Positions 48,005 to 58,003 of a DNA stretch of 64,000 nucleotides are shown here, piece after piece. The DNA is from Pleurotus ostreatus/Saccharomyces cerevisiae fusant (taxonomy: Eukaryota; Opisthokonta). The stretch covers positions 124,001 through 188,000 of the forward strand of contig JAMQCK010000004.1 in assembly GCA_024196135.1 (NCBI GenBank), given 5' to 3'. The translations under genes and the position numbers were made by a program. Within the stretch, counting starts at the first letter, position 1. Every line of letters begins with the position of its first letter. The notes under the pieces are model-generated. The model did no database searches and was not told where the DNA came from. It saw nothing but the letters and a program-made list of their open reading frames with translations.

Positions 48005-48065
48005 TGACTCGACAAAGAGATCGACGCGTGTCGGGTCGAGTCAGCGTCACCGTCATGCTATAAAT
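48005..48065 (+). promoter_or_regulatory. Aminotransferase copy 2 promoter: paired TGACTC/GAGTCA and TATA
   Basis: TGACTC at 48005-48010 and GAGTCA at 48038-48043 form an inverted pair of Gcn4/Cpc1 half-sites, followed by TATAAAT at 48059-48065, 71 bp before the ATG. Same elements as upstream of copy 1, but with two sites instead of one. Confidence 0.55.
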
Positions 48066-48135
48066 TGGCAAACCGCTTCTGCTTTCTTCCTTTCTTCCCC
48101 TTACCTCTATCCTTCCGTGACCTTGCCTCGTAGAC

Positions 48136-49659
48136 ATGGGTGGTAACACTACCAATACAGCCGCGCCAACTACGGCACAAAACGGCCAGCTGAACGCTCT
48201 CAGCGCCCTCGATGTAAGTGGCTGAAAACTTTCCGGATCTTCGCGGACCAGTTACTCACCTTTCTATTAGGCCAACAAGCTTACCATCACTCATGCGAAA
48301 GAGCTGAAGCCTCTGCCCGAGGAGATCATCTTCGGAAAAGTTAGCCTGATTTTCTGCACCACCGACTGCAAGCCCCTAACTCGAGCAAATAGACGCCCAC
48401 TGACCACATGTTGGTGGTTGACCATGATCCCATTCATGGTTGGAACGCACCGGAGATCAAGCCCTTCGGTCCTCTGTCGCTGGACCCGACTTCGAGCTGC
48501 TTCCACTACTGCCCCTGTGTCTTCGAGGGCATGAAGGTAAATTGTGGCAATTATTACCGAAGGGTAGATGCTCACCATCGTACAGGCGTACCTCGGCCCA
48601 GATGGCAAGCCGCGTCTGTTCAGACCTCAGTTGAACATGGCGCGCCTGCTTCGCTCGGCCGTGCGGTCGACTCTGCCGGTATGGTATCTCGTCGTTCGTC
48701 GGTACTCCCAATTTGACGTTGCACAGGCCTTCGACCCCGAAGCGGCGCTCGAACTCATCAAGCGTCTTGTCGCGCAAGAGGCGCGCTGGATCCCCAACAA
48801 GCCGTACCACGGCCTCTACATCCGGCCCACCATCATCGGGACGAGGCCTTGTAAGTCTCCGCTCACTTTCGCCGTTACCCTGCTGCTATCCATACTCACA
48901 CCCTTCACCCAGCCGTCGGCGTCATGCCCACCGACGACTACGGCCTCTTCTTCGCCGTCTGCGTCCCGGCCGGCCCCCACTTCGTCCCCGGCACGTCCCA
49001 ACCCCTCGCCCTCCTCGCCGTCGAGGACCGCGTGCGCGCGTGGCCCGGCGGCACAGGCGCGTACAAGATGGGCGGCAACTACGCGCCCGCGTTCGAGTCG
49101 CAGAAGGACGCGATGCGGCGGGGGTACAACCAGAACTTGTGGCTGATTGGCGAGAACCAGCAGATCTGCGAGGCGGGGATTATGAACTTCTTCGCGGTGG
49201 TGAGGAGGGAGGATGGGGGTGAGCAGGATATTCATCCTTCGGAATGGGGGAGCTGATCCGTCCGCAGATGTCGACCTTATCACACCCGAGCTCGACGGGA
49301 CCATCCTTCCCGGCATCACTCGCCAGTCCATCCTCGAGCTGGCCGACGCGCATACTGCGGGCAGGACGGAGCTCCCAGGCATCTCGCCCTCAACGAAGAT
49401 CCACACGCACCAGCGCCTCATCACGCTCCCCGAGCTAAGAGAGCTCAACACCTCTGGGAAGCTTCTGGAGGTCTTCGCATGCGGTACGGCCGTCGTGGTC
49501 GTTCCCATTGGCCGCATTGGGTACAAGGAGGAGGACATTGAGCTCCCGAAGTACATTGAGGGGTACGGACCGGTGGCGAAGGGCCTTTGGGAGAGGCTGG
49601 TCGCCATTCAGGAGGGCCGCTTCGAGTGGGAGGATTGGAGCGTGCCGTGCGTGGAGTGA
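48136..49659 (+). CDS. Branched-chain amino acid aminotransferase (copy 2)
   Basis: Seven exons of 78, 69, 144, 93, 124, 306 and 392 nt: 48136-48213, 48271-48339, 48393-48536, 48586-48678, 48727-48850, 48913-49218, 49268-49659; 401 aa. Introns are at the same places as in copy 1; the four inner exons have identical lengths. Motifs: HYCPCVFEGMKAY, LNMARLLRS, YIRPTIIGT, GTGAYKMGGNYAP with the PLP-binding Lys, GENQQICEAGIMNFF, VFACGTAV. N-terminus (MGGNTTNTAAPTT) is Thr/Asn/Ala-rich without a clear mitochondrial signal. Same reaction as copy 1; the two may differ in expression or 2-oxo-acid preference. Ends 103 bp from the convergent SMP-30-like gene. Confidence 0.95.
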
Positions 49660-49762
49660 ACGACATATTAGTCAGACATTAGATGAAAAGATTGTATGTA
49701 CGTTCGTGGCTGTATTAAAATAGCAATTCCAGAGGGTGGAGGTAGCATCGCAAAGTCTATGT

Positions 49763-50838
49763 CTAGAAGGCACGGTTGATCTTCACGATGCCGCCGCCCA
49801 CCACAGTAGGCTGCCCGATGCCACCGTTGCGTGAGACGTACAGGCTGTTGTTGTCGACCGGGGTACGACCCTTCGCCACCGCCGTCGCCGCCTGGAGCTC
49901 CGTAGCGTTCTGGCTGCCCGCAATGACCGTGCTGTTCCCGCTCGCCAGGTCCACCCGAATCACATCGTTGCTCCCGAACACTGCAACGATCGCGCTTCCC
50001 GCCCCATCCAACAGGAAGTCATCGTACAGCTCGCCCTGCGCCACGACCTCCGCCGGCCCCGCCTGACTCCCATTCGCCGCGACGGGGACGCGCGCGAAGA
50101 GCTCCTGCGCGACGTTCGTGAAGTACACCGACTGCGACTCCGCGTCGTAGTGCACGCCGTTCGCGGCAGGGTAGTCCGGGATGGGCTCGCCCTTGACGGA
50201 GAGCGGGTCCTGGATGGCGGGCCAGTAGTCGCCCGACGCGACGTCGACGAGGTAGATGATGCCCGAGCCGGAGTCCGCGACGTACACTAGGCCCTCCTCC
50301 ACGGAGAAGACGCCGAGCCCGTTGAGCAGCTCGCCCTCCGGGATGTCCGCGACCTTCTCGACGGCGGCGGGCGAGGCGACGGTCCCGTCCGGCTGCGCCT
50401 CGAACGAGGAGAGGTCGACGTGGAAGATGGACCACGAACCCGGAACCGACTCGAGGGTGAAGACAGAGAAGTTGCCCGCGGCGACGTAGAACTGGTCCTC
50501 CGCGAGCTCGACGATGCCGAGGAGGCCGCCGTAGCCGTCGAAGGAGTGCACGAGGGCGGGCTTGGGGTCGACGGCGTAAGGCGAGATCTGGTAGAGCTCC
50601 GGGGCGGAGTCGACGCTGGCAAGCACGTGGCCGTTGGACCGGACGGCAAGGTTCTCCACGGACGTGTTCACAGGGAAGACATAGATCTCCTGAACCTGGG
50701 GCGAAGGCTCTGTGGAGAACATCAGTCGGGTGATTGCATAGGAGAGCACTTGTACTGACCTGGAAAGCCAGCAGGAGCTGCGTGAGCAGTGCTCAAGGCG
50801 AGGCCGATGAGTGCCGTGAGTGTGAACGAGGAGAACAT
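49763..50838 (-). CDS. Secreted SMP-30/gluconolactonase-like beta-propeller protein
   Basis: Exons 50760-50838 and 49763-50709, 50-nt intron (GTCAGT...CACAG, phase 1); 341 aa. Signal peptide MFSSFTLTALIGLALSTAHA. Propeller repeats include LLGIVELAEDQFYVAAG, VYVADSGSGIIYLVDV, VYFTNVAQ, AIVAVFGSNDVIRVDL and NSLYVSRNGGIG. Several N-glycosylation sequons (NTS, NFS, NGS, NST, NAT) support secretion. Similar fungal proteins are annotated as SMP-30 or gluconolaconase/LRE-like; the biochemical activity is not known. The fragment at 2-541 is a close paralog, opposite strand, at the other end of the block. A longer frame to 50905 without splicing lacks the signal peptide and is rejected. Confidence 0.88.
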
Positions 50839-51346
50839 TGTTGCTTGAGTGAGAGCTGTTCAACGAAAGGCTGAAGAGGCTGGGATTGCTGGTTTCTCCG
50901 CTCAACCTCCATCAATACTTAAATGTTCGTCAAATCACCGCCTTCCGTCACGTTGCCTGACTGGAAGTCCGTCATCTTCGTCTCTGCTGCCTTGGATCGC
51001 GACAGAGACTGTCGAACGGCTGAGTAACCGCGGTTCCTGTCCGCAAAGACACAAGCCACGCTTGTCGCCATCTAAGGCAATGTTACAGGTGAGCAAACAA
51101 GCTGAAACACGAAATGGGTGCCCGTTAAGAGCTTACTCACCCATCCCCAACCTCGTTGGCTATAATGACTGAGCCAAGTTGGCTCGGCGTTACGGGCCGG
51201 TACGTGCTTGATCCTGCTTGGTAAGGCCTGCGAAGTGAACTCGAGGCGTCATTGTAAGGCGACCCACCTATGGTCCACGTGCGCCATCGCTCGCAAGGCT
51301 GAAGAACAAGCAAAAGTGGTTATCAAAAGCTATACCAGATACCACC
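50839..51346. other. Intergenic, nothing recognised
   Basis: Promoter side of the SMP-30-like gene and 3' flank of the acetyltransferase. No exon, RNA gene or repeat seen. Confidence 0.45.
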
Positions 51347-53323
51347 TTACAACATAACATGCTCCCTCTTCATACACGGCTCCATCTTCACGTCCCTGTC
51401 CTTCACCACCCTTTCCACCATCGTGCGCGTGAACACGATGAAGTCCTGGTCCTCGCCCGGCCCCGTCGACAGCGTCGCGTGCCGGTCCAGCAGGCCCATC
51501 TCGTGCAAAGCAAAAGCAGCGTCCTCGGCACGCAGGTTGGAGGCGCGCGCGATGTCTTCAAGCGTGCAGCGTACGAAGGCATGCGTGAGGGCGCTGCCGT
51601 CTTCGTTCGGAGTCGTTTCGAGCGTGCGGCAGGCAAAGATGGGGTCTGCTAGGGGTGGAGTGTAAGAGGCAGGTAAGAGGGGAGTTGGGGCGGAGAGCAT
51701 ACCGATGTAGGGCTCGGGCTGAGGGACGGGGGAGCTGACCTCGCCGGCCCAGCCTTTGGCTTTCTTCGGCCGGCTGCTGGCGGGGGAGCGCATCTCCACT
51801 TCGGGTGTGCCTATCTCGAAGGTCATGCCGTACGAGACGCGCTTTTGGGAGACGACCGTAAGTAGTTGTCTGCAGCAGGGTGTCAAGGGGAGCCCGGGCT
51901 TGGCGGTTAACATGGACGGCGCACCTTAGCAGTCTGACGATGGCGGCAACCCAGTATGCAAGGTAGCTTCGCAAGCCAAGGTCGGAGAGCGGGCGCTCAG
52001 GTGAGCCGACTTTGCCAGCGCGGCGCGATATTTCGTAGCCTTGTCGTGAATGAGGTTACTTCGCGATGTCAACACCAGAGCCGTACGCACTGAACTCGAT
52101 CATGAGGATGCCGAAGGCCTTGCGCTGGTATGGCGGGAAAACGGTAATGCAGGCAAGATTGTAGTCGTCGTAGGAAACCTTCTCTTTGGAGAAGTAGCCA
52201 ACGGGATTATCTTGCTTCGTCTCGCCATCCGTGGTGACGTAGAAGAAGACTGGGAGACGCGTCGGTACAATACCTTGGAAAAGGGAGGCCAGTGCTCACA
52301 ATTGTCCAAGTCGAAGAAGACGGTCTTGATGTCGATGAACAGCTTGCCGAAGAGAGCAAGGTTTTGGCAGTATATCTACGCGAACATGAATGAACGGCCA
52401 AGGTGTTTCTGGATAAGAGCACACCTTTTCCTTCGCACCATCGATCTCCCATATCGTATGTGCACCGCGCTGGTATACGCGGCGTCCCGGGGGGTGGAAC
52501 ATGGTGCACTTCCTCTGATCCAATGGCCGTCAGCTTGAGCGAGACGAACATGACAGAACTCGCACACCTTGTGCACCTCGAGATGCGCCATCTCGGAGAA
52601 GTACTTGAAGCACAGGTCGCAGACGTAGATGCATTCCGTGTCCCCCGAGGAAAAGTACTTCCCCAGCGTCCCCGCGAACAGGTCCGACGATCGGCCATGC
52701 TGGCGTAGTGGCTGGTGCACGGGCTGAGAGGATGTGGGCATGGGGATCTCGCTGGTATCGACATCGAAGAGGGGATAGGGAGAGAAGTACCTGACGAGGG
52801 GGGAGACTCAGTATACAGAGTGGCGCAGTTCAACAGGCAACGCACCATGTCCGTATCCGCCAATGCCTGAAGCACACAAACTCGAAGTTCTTCTGCTGCG
52901 TGATCCGCTTGTGATGCTGCAGGTCGTACTCCTCCTCCGACATGATGATCTCGGGGCCCGGGGTAGCGCCATCCTCGCCATAGACGCTCGCCTCGGACAT
53001 GATAGCATCCCCATCCTGCGATACGCGCCGCCGCTTGCGCCGATGGCTGTCGTGTTCGTGGTGGTCCCCATTCGCCTGGCCGTCTGACATAGGCCTCAGA
53101 CTCTCCTCCGGCACCCACTCGTCCATCCGCTTGTCGAGCCTAACGTAGTGCACATACGCGCGCCCATCCTGGCTCTTGAGCACCTGAGCGGGTTCTGCCT
53201 TTCGCGTCCGTATAAGAGCAAGTCATGATTGAGGCTCGTTGGCTTACGCTCTATGTTATTCTTCGTGACATAGTACAGCCTGCTCTCGGACGCAGAGGGG
53301 ACGACGACGTGGGTCACAGGCAT
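51347..53323 (-). CDS. MYST-family histone acetyltransferase with N-terminal chromo-barrel
   Basis: Nine exons: 53248-53323, 52846-53194, 52568-52790, 52425-52514, 52300-52375, 52091-52249, 51925-52039, 51703-51869, 51347-51648; 518 aa. A chromo-barrel ([29 protein letters not shown]) comes first. The MYST core follows: [26 protein letters not shown], a C2HC finger (CDLC...HKRKC), [26 protein letters not shown] (Lys that is autoacetylated in relatives), [24 protein letters not shown] (catalytic Cys) and [15 protein letters not shown] (Glu). Esa1/KAT5 and MOF share this layout; FFDLDNF and VFPPYQ recall Sas2-like members, so orthology is open. The acetyl-CoA loop reads QRKAFG, with Ala where QxxGxG is usual. 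The 54-nt intron at 51649-51702 is in frame. Confidence 0.92.
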
Positions 53324-54427
53324 GGGGGAACAGGAGGAGAACAATGGGCGGCTTTGTTGATTGATGCGTGCCTGCAATCAAATCGCGCCAGCAAATGAAC
53401 ATGTGCGCAGTGCTCCTTCGCCTTGACCGTCATGTTCCTGCGACGACTTCGAAGCCCTCTTGTAACCGTTACTTGTGCCAACTCTAAACGGCGCAGCTCT
53501 CGCGTCCTCATTCTGAATGCTGGCAATTTACTTGGAGGGCGTGGCGTGCACGCGAGGTTGAAGACGGGTGTGTTGCTTGCGCTAAAATACAAAATAAATT
53601 ACGTGCCTCCAAGTCATTCCTCAGCGCCCCCTCCGGCAGCAGCATGCGTATAACAACCCGAGGATGACACCAACGCCGACTGGCAACGATGTTCAAGGTG
53701 CGTTCAAGTTTGGCAATCTCGTGGACTCACCAACGGCGACGATGACCCCAACGATTATGCCTACCGGAGGCTTGTGTGTCTCGCTACAGCCTCCTCTGCG
53801 TACGGATCAATACAAGTTGAACGCGACGAAGTGCAGGAATCTACCCCGTGCAAGTCTCCGCGACAGCCGCATCGCACAGCAATGCCACAAGGAAGAGCCA
53901 TCCGTGCTTGAAAGAAGGAGTATTGAAGGGTGCGTGTACAACAGCGTTGGTCATGTTGACGAAGACAGTCACAAAGTACGCTGGTTAGGGACGAATGTCG
54001 ATGGCGGGTATCGGCCTCTACAACGTTTTAAGCCATCTTCCAGGTCATTGTCGCCTTGGAGCCCACCTAGCAACATCGCAGCGCCAGCTCCTCTACCGAG
54101 TTCAGCTGCACTGGCGCATCAGTGTCTCGTCTATAGAAGTGGCGCGCAACGAAACACGCCGCTTGCGCCGACCCAAGTGACCGCGGGGTCGCATACTCTG
54201 CCCGCTGCTTGCTTTCAACCTCCACGCCTATGACGGTGCTCCAACCTCCATTGAAGCTGACTACCCCGGAACGGGACCTCTAACGCTCGCTCATCACCCT
54301 GGCTCGTACCCATCATCACAAGCTCACAGGCAATGCTCGGTCTCATCAACCCACTCCACCGCAGCTTGATATGCTGTTACAGGCTCTTATATGGTCGACG
54401 GTACGATCTCCCTCTCTCTCGACTTCC
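53324..54427. other. Intergenic, no gene recognised
   Basis: About 1.1 kb between divergent genes. A 189-codon frame at 53664-54233 has no motif, no splice context and low-complexity composition; I do not call it. No repeats or RNA genes seen. Confidence 0.45.
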
Positions 54428-54886
54428 ATGACGATGATCCTCGACCGTTCGTCCTTCATTGCGCTGATTCTTCCTTCTGTCTTCCTGCCCTTCGTGCGGG
54501 CGGACACGATCTGTAGCGGGTAAGCCCCTGCATTTAGAACCTTGCTAGCAAACCACGCTGAGATGTACTGACAGAGGCGGCTGCTACGAAACCCACAAGC
54601 CATCCACGCCAGCCATCATCGGGATCGTGATAGCTATTCGTGAGTGTTCTATCGTCCACTCCCTTCTTCTCCCGTCGCTCACCAATCGAAACACCTGGCA
54701 GTTGCCTCCGCCTCCCTCATCGGCTGGGCCATCGCGCGCTGCGTCCGCCGTCGGCGTCAGTCGTCTAGTGAAAAGAACGGACAATACGCATTCGTTTCAC
54801 ACGGCCACGGCTTCACGACGACCGAGTTCGGGAAAGCCGTGCGACTGCAGGGTGGGATGGACGCGCGTGGCGGGGTCGTCGTTTGA
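54428..54886 (+). CDS. Small single-pass membrane protein, unknown function
   Basis: Exons 54428-54519, 54575-54639 and 54702-54886; 113 aa. Not visible as one frame; recovered from three phase-consistent exons with GTAAGC...GACAG and GTGAGT...GGCAG introns. It begins with a signal peptide (ILDRSSFIALILPSVFLPF then VRA), has a short outer segment with two Cys (ICSGGGCYETHKPS), a hydrophobic helix (AIIGIVIAILASASLIGWAI) and a stop-transfer RCVRRRR. A 50-residue tail follows, Gly/Thr-rich (FTTTEFGKAV). Topology suggests type I. I recognise no family. A second ATG two codons downstream is possible. Confidence 0.65.
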
Positions 54887-55227
54887 AGTGTACTTGTTCC
54901 TACCGTCGTTCGTTCTGCATCCTGTATCGTTAGCACAGAGTTGTCCCCGATATATTTATTGCCCTCTGGAAGGGCCAAGATGTTCCGGTCAACACGATAG
55001 CCTCACGCTGGAGCGAAGATGGACAGAATCATTGATGTTCCTACGCATACAAAGCTAGATATTACAGGGCTATAGACCCACACGGTGTACAGTAGTAATC
55101 CATCCTCGTCAAGTACAACGACACACAATTCGTAAATAAGGGCAGAGCCCATCGAGAGACGTAGAGGTAGACAGAGCCAAGGAGAAAACCAAGACGCAGA
55201 CAGACATGCAAGAACAGAAGCACGAGT
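54887..55227. other. Intergenic between convergent genes
   Basis: 3' flanks of the small membrane protein and the Ser/Pro-rich protein. Nothing else recognised. Confidence 0.45.
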
Positions 55228-57692
55228 CTAGTACCCCTCATTGGTAAACACAATCTGCCTCAGGCGCGCCTCCGGCTGCGTCACAAGGCGCAAACCATCC
55301 ACATCCATGCTCTTCACCTTTGGCGGTCCGTCGTAAACGCCTTGCTTCATCCCGTCGTACATGCCCTGCATCAGGCCATCGTACGAGCCCCGCCCGAGCC
55401 CATCTCCAAACGGCGTCCGCGGCGTGAGAGGGCCGCTCGAAGACAGCGGCGACATCAAAGGTCCGTTGGAGGAGGCGGGTGTCATAGAGGATAGCATCGG
55501 GGTCATGGAAGACAGGGCCGGCGTGGTAGAGGAAGACAGAGCGGGCGTCGTAGAGGATGATAGCGCTGGTGTCATCGAGGATGACATCGGCGTCCCTGAC
55601 ATGTACGATGGCGAACCGGATGCATACGAAGGCGAATGCATCGCCCTGAACGGGTCGGGCGATAACCTGGCCCCGAACGGCGCGTCCGCGTCCACCATCG
55701 TCGGTGACCCAACGCCCACGACTGGCGAGCCCATCCCCATCGCGGGCGAGCACCCACCCATCGACGGCGACCCCTTGCCCAGCACCGGCGACCCCACCAT
55801 CGCCCACTCCGACTCCCCATACACATGCACAATATCGATAATATCCTGCTCATCCCCCTCGTCCAACGAGGACTCGCGAATGAACGGGTCGTCCGGATAC
55901 ATCCCATCGCCGTTGAACATCGTACTGGACAGCGCCGAGCTCGACTTCTTCCTCCCCATGCGCAGGCGGGGGACATAGACGCGCAGACGAGATCCATTGA
56001 CCTTGAGGCGAGGGACCGAATCGCGCAGCCCGCCCAATTTGCGAAGGACCGAGCCGCGCGAAACAGTGAAGACGGAGCTCTTGGATCCCGCGGCGGCGGG
56101 CACGCGGTACGTGAAGCCAATACCGCTGCCGATCTGCTGGAGGCCTTCGGGGAGAGGAGGTGTCGCTGCGTCGGCGGCAGGTGCGCTCTTCGCGTTGGCG
56201 GAGGCATTCTTCGACAGACCAGGCGCGCTCTTCTGCGACCGAAGCTTGCGGATGGGAACGGAGAGAGCCGAGCTGCCCTTGTTGAGGAGGGCGTCGACGG
56301 AAGCGCGGTGCTTGAGCCACTTGAGCGGGAGCGACGCCGGTGACGCGGCGAGAGCAGCTTCACGGTCAATGGAGTCCCAGAACAGGTCCATGCGTTCTTC
56401 GGCAGTAAGCTGCGGTTGGTCTTGTAGCAGCGACGAAAGCGTAAGAGTCCGCGGCGGCGTAAGCATAAGAGACGGCGCATCGTCCAGGGCGAGAGTCGAT
56501 ACCTCGACCTCTTCTTCGATAACGGGGCAAGATGGGTACTTGAACTTGGAGAGGTTCGGAAGGACGTCGGCGGACTTGACGACGGGAGGAAAAGTCGATT
56601 CCGGAAGCAAAGGCGTAGAAATGCGTTGTGCAACAACAGGGCGAGGCGGAGATGGAGGGACGTAGACCGTAGGTGGAGCGAGAGCGGCGAGACTCGTAGG
56701 TGGAGACGAAGGAGCGCAGATCGTCGGCGGGAGAGCGGAGGGATAGCTAATTTGCCGCAGAGGCGGTTCAGTCGAGACCGGGAAGGACGAGTAACGGAAG
56801 ACATCGCCCTTGTCGGGAACACGCGATAGACGGCAAGACGTGACAACGGGCGAGGCAACAGGGAGCGGAGCGTTAGGTTCTTCAGACCAGACAATTTGAT
56901 CGCAGTCTTGCAGGCTCTTCATCATGTAGACTTCGCCAGTACGTCGGCTCTTGCATAGCTTGACCTTGGAGTTGGAGACGGAGAGATCGAGAACGCTGTC
57001 GCGCAGGAGCTCGAAGTCGGAGAAAGTGGTGTCCTGACAATCGTGAGTTCAATGCAGATGTGTCAGACAAAAACTTACAGCAACGCCTTTGCTGGTGCCA
57101 ACCCTTTCTTGAGGTTTGGAAGGAGGGGATGGCGCAGAATAATCCTTGGGAGACATAACCATAATTTCCTGCATCGCTGTAAGGGACATTGAGACTGAGA
57201 GACGAAGCGCGGCGCACATCAATGTCATCGTCACTCCACTGCGAGTCCAATTCTTCTCGGATGTTGGTGAAGCGCTGTACGACGGGTTATATGCGCCTGA
57301 TTACTAGGAAGAGGTAAAACGCACATCAAGATTGAATGTCATATCCATGATCAAGCTCGTATTTTCGCCTTCAGGATTTGTAAGGAGAAAGAGGGATTGA
57401 CCCTCGTCTATGAACCCGCTGAAGGATTGCTGCTGGACGTGAGTATATGCGCATATTGGGGCAATGGTGAGCGCACCGAGAACGGTGTATCATCGAAAGG
57501 CGGCATCGTAATACGAGGAGCAGCTTTCAGACGTGCCACTTCTTCGTCGCCATCGCAATCGCTTTCGTCGGGCGAGTTGCCGCATTCTGAGGTGAGGAAA
57601 GAGTTCGAGCGTCTGGCGTCGTAGTATTCAATCATGCAGGAAGACGAGCGAGTGAGGGAGGAGTTCAGCAGACGCTCGGCAAATTTCGCCAT
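55228..57692 (-). CDS. Ser/Pro-rich protein of unknown function
   Basis: Exons 57477-57692, 57325-57432, 57218-57274, 57079-57168 and 55228-57033; 758 aa. I recognise no catalytic domain. The N-terminus is acidic/Ser-rich (SPDESDCDGDEE), followed by a possibly folded part spanning exons 2-5 (FIDEGQSLFLLTNPEGEN, FTNIREELDSQW, FELLRDSVLDLSVSN, MMKSLQDCDQIVW). The rest is low-complexity Pro/Ser/Thr, with basic stretches (VYVPRLRMGRKKSS) and two tandem repeat blocks: GSP-M/V repeats (VGSPVLGKGSPSMGG) and SSSTTPAL repeats at about 55480-55590. Likely intrinsically disordered and phosphorylated. It shares a 311-bp promoter with the MT-A70 gene. The exon 1-2 junction has two acceptors 3 nt apart (57432 or 57429). 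Confidence 0.75.
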
Positions 57693-58003
57693 TATTGTGA
57701 TACGCGGGGGGTAGCGCAAGGGAGAGGACGTGATGGAGGTCGGGGACGAGGAGGATAGGCGTGACGACACGATGTGACGTCCTGCTTCGACGCGAACCGG
57801 CAAATGCCGCGACGTCCATTGTACTCCTCAATCCATACCTTCATCATCTCGGGCTACGGTGTACTCTGAGGGCTCCCCCGGAGAAGAAGAAGAGGCACAG
57901 TAAGGCACTGAGACGGTTGCGACGTCCCAGATCGCTTCTGGGATTGAACGGGCAGCTCAGAAGACACGGAGTCGCGCACTCAGCATCTGCTTTGCACGGC
58001 AAG
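57693..58003. promoter_or_regulatory. Bidirectional promoter between Ser/Pro-rich and MT-A70 genes
   Basis: 311 bp separate the two divergent ATGs. An open frame runs through it from 57761, but it is basic and lacks conservation features. No TATA element is evident; the geometry suggests shared regulation. Confidence 0.45.

Noticed and set aside
53664..54233. 189-codon plus-strand frame
   Set aside because: Low-complexity, no motif, no splice signals in suitable places.
57761..58003. In-frame upstream extension of the MT-A70 protein
   Set aside because: Basic low-complexity sequence in the divergent promoter; MATTTEV at 58004 directly precedes the helical N-terminus.
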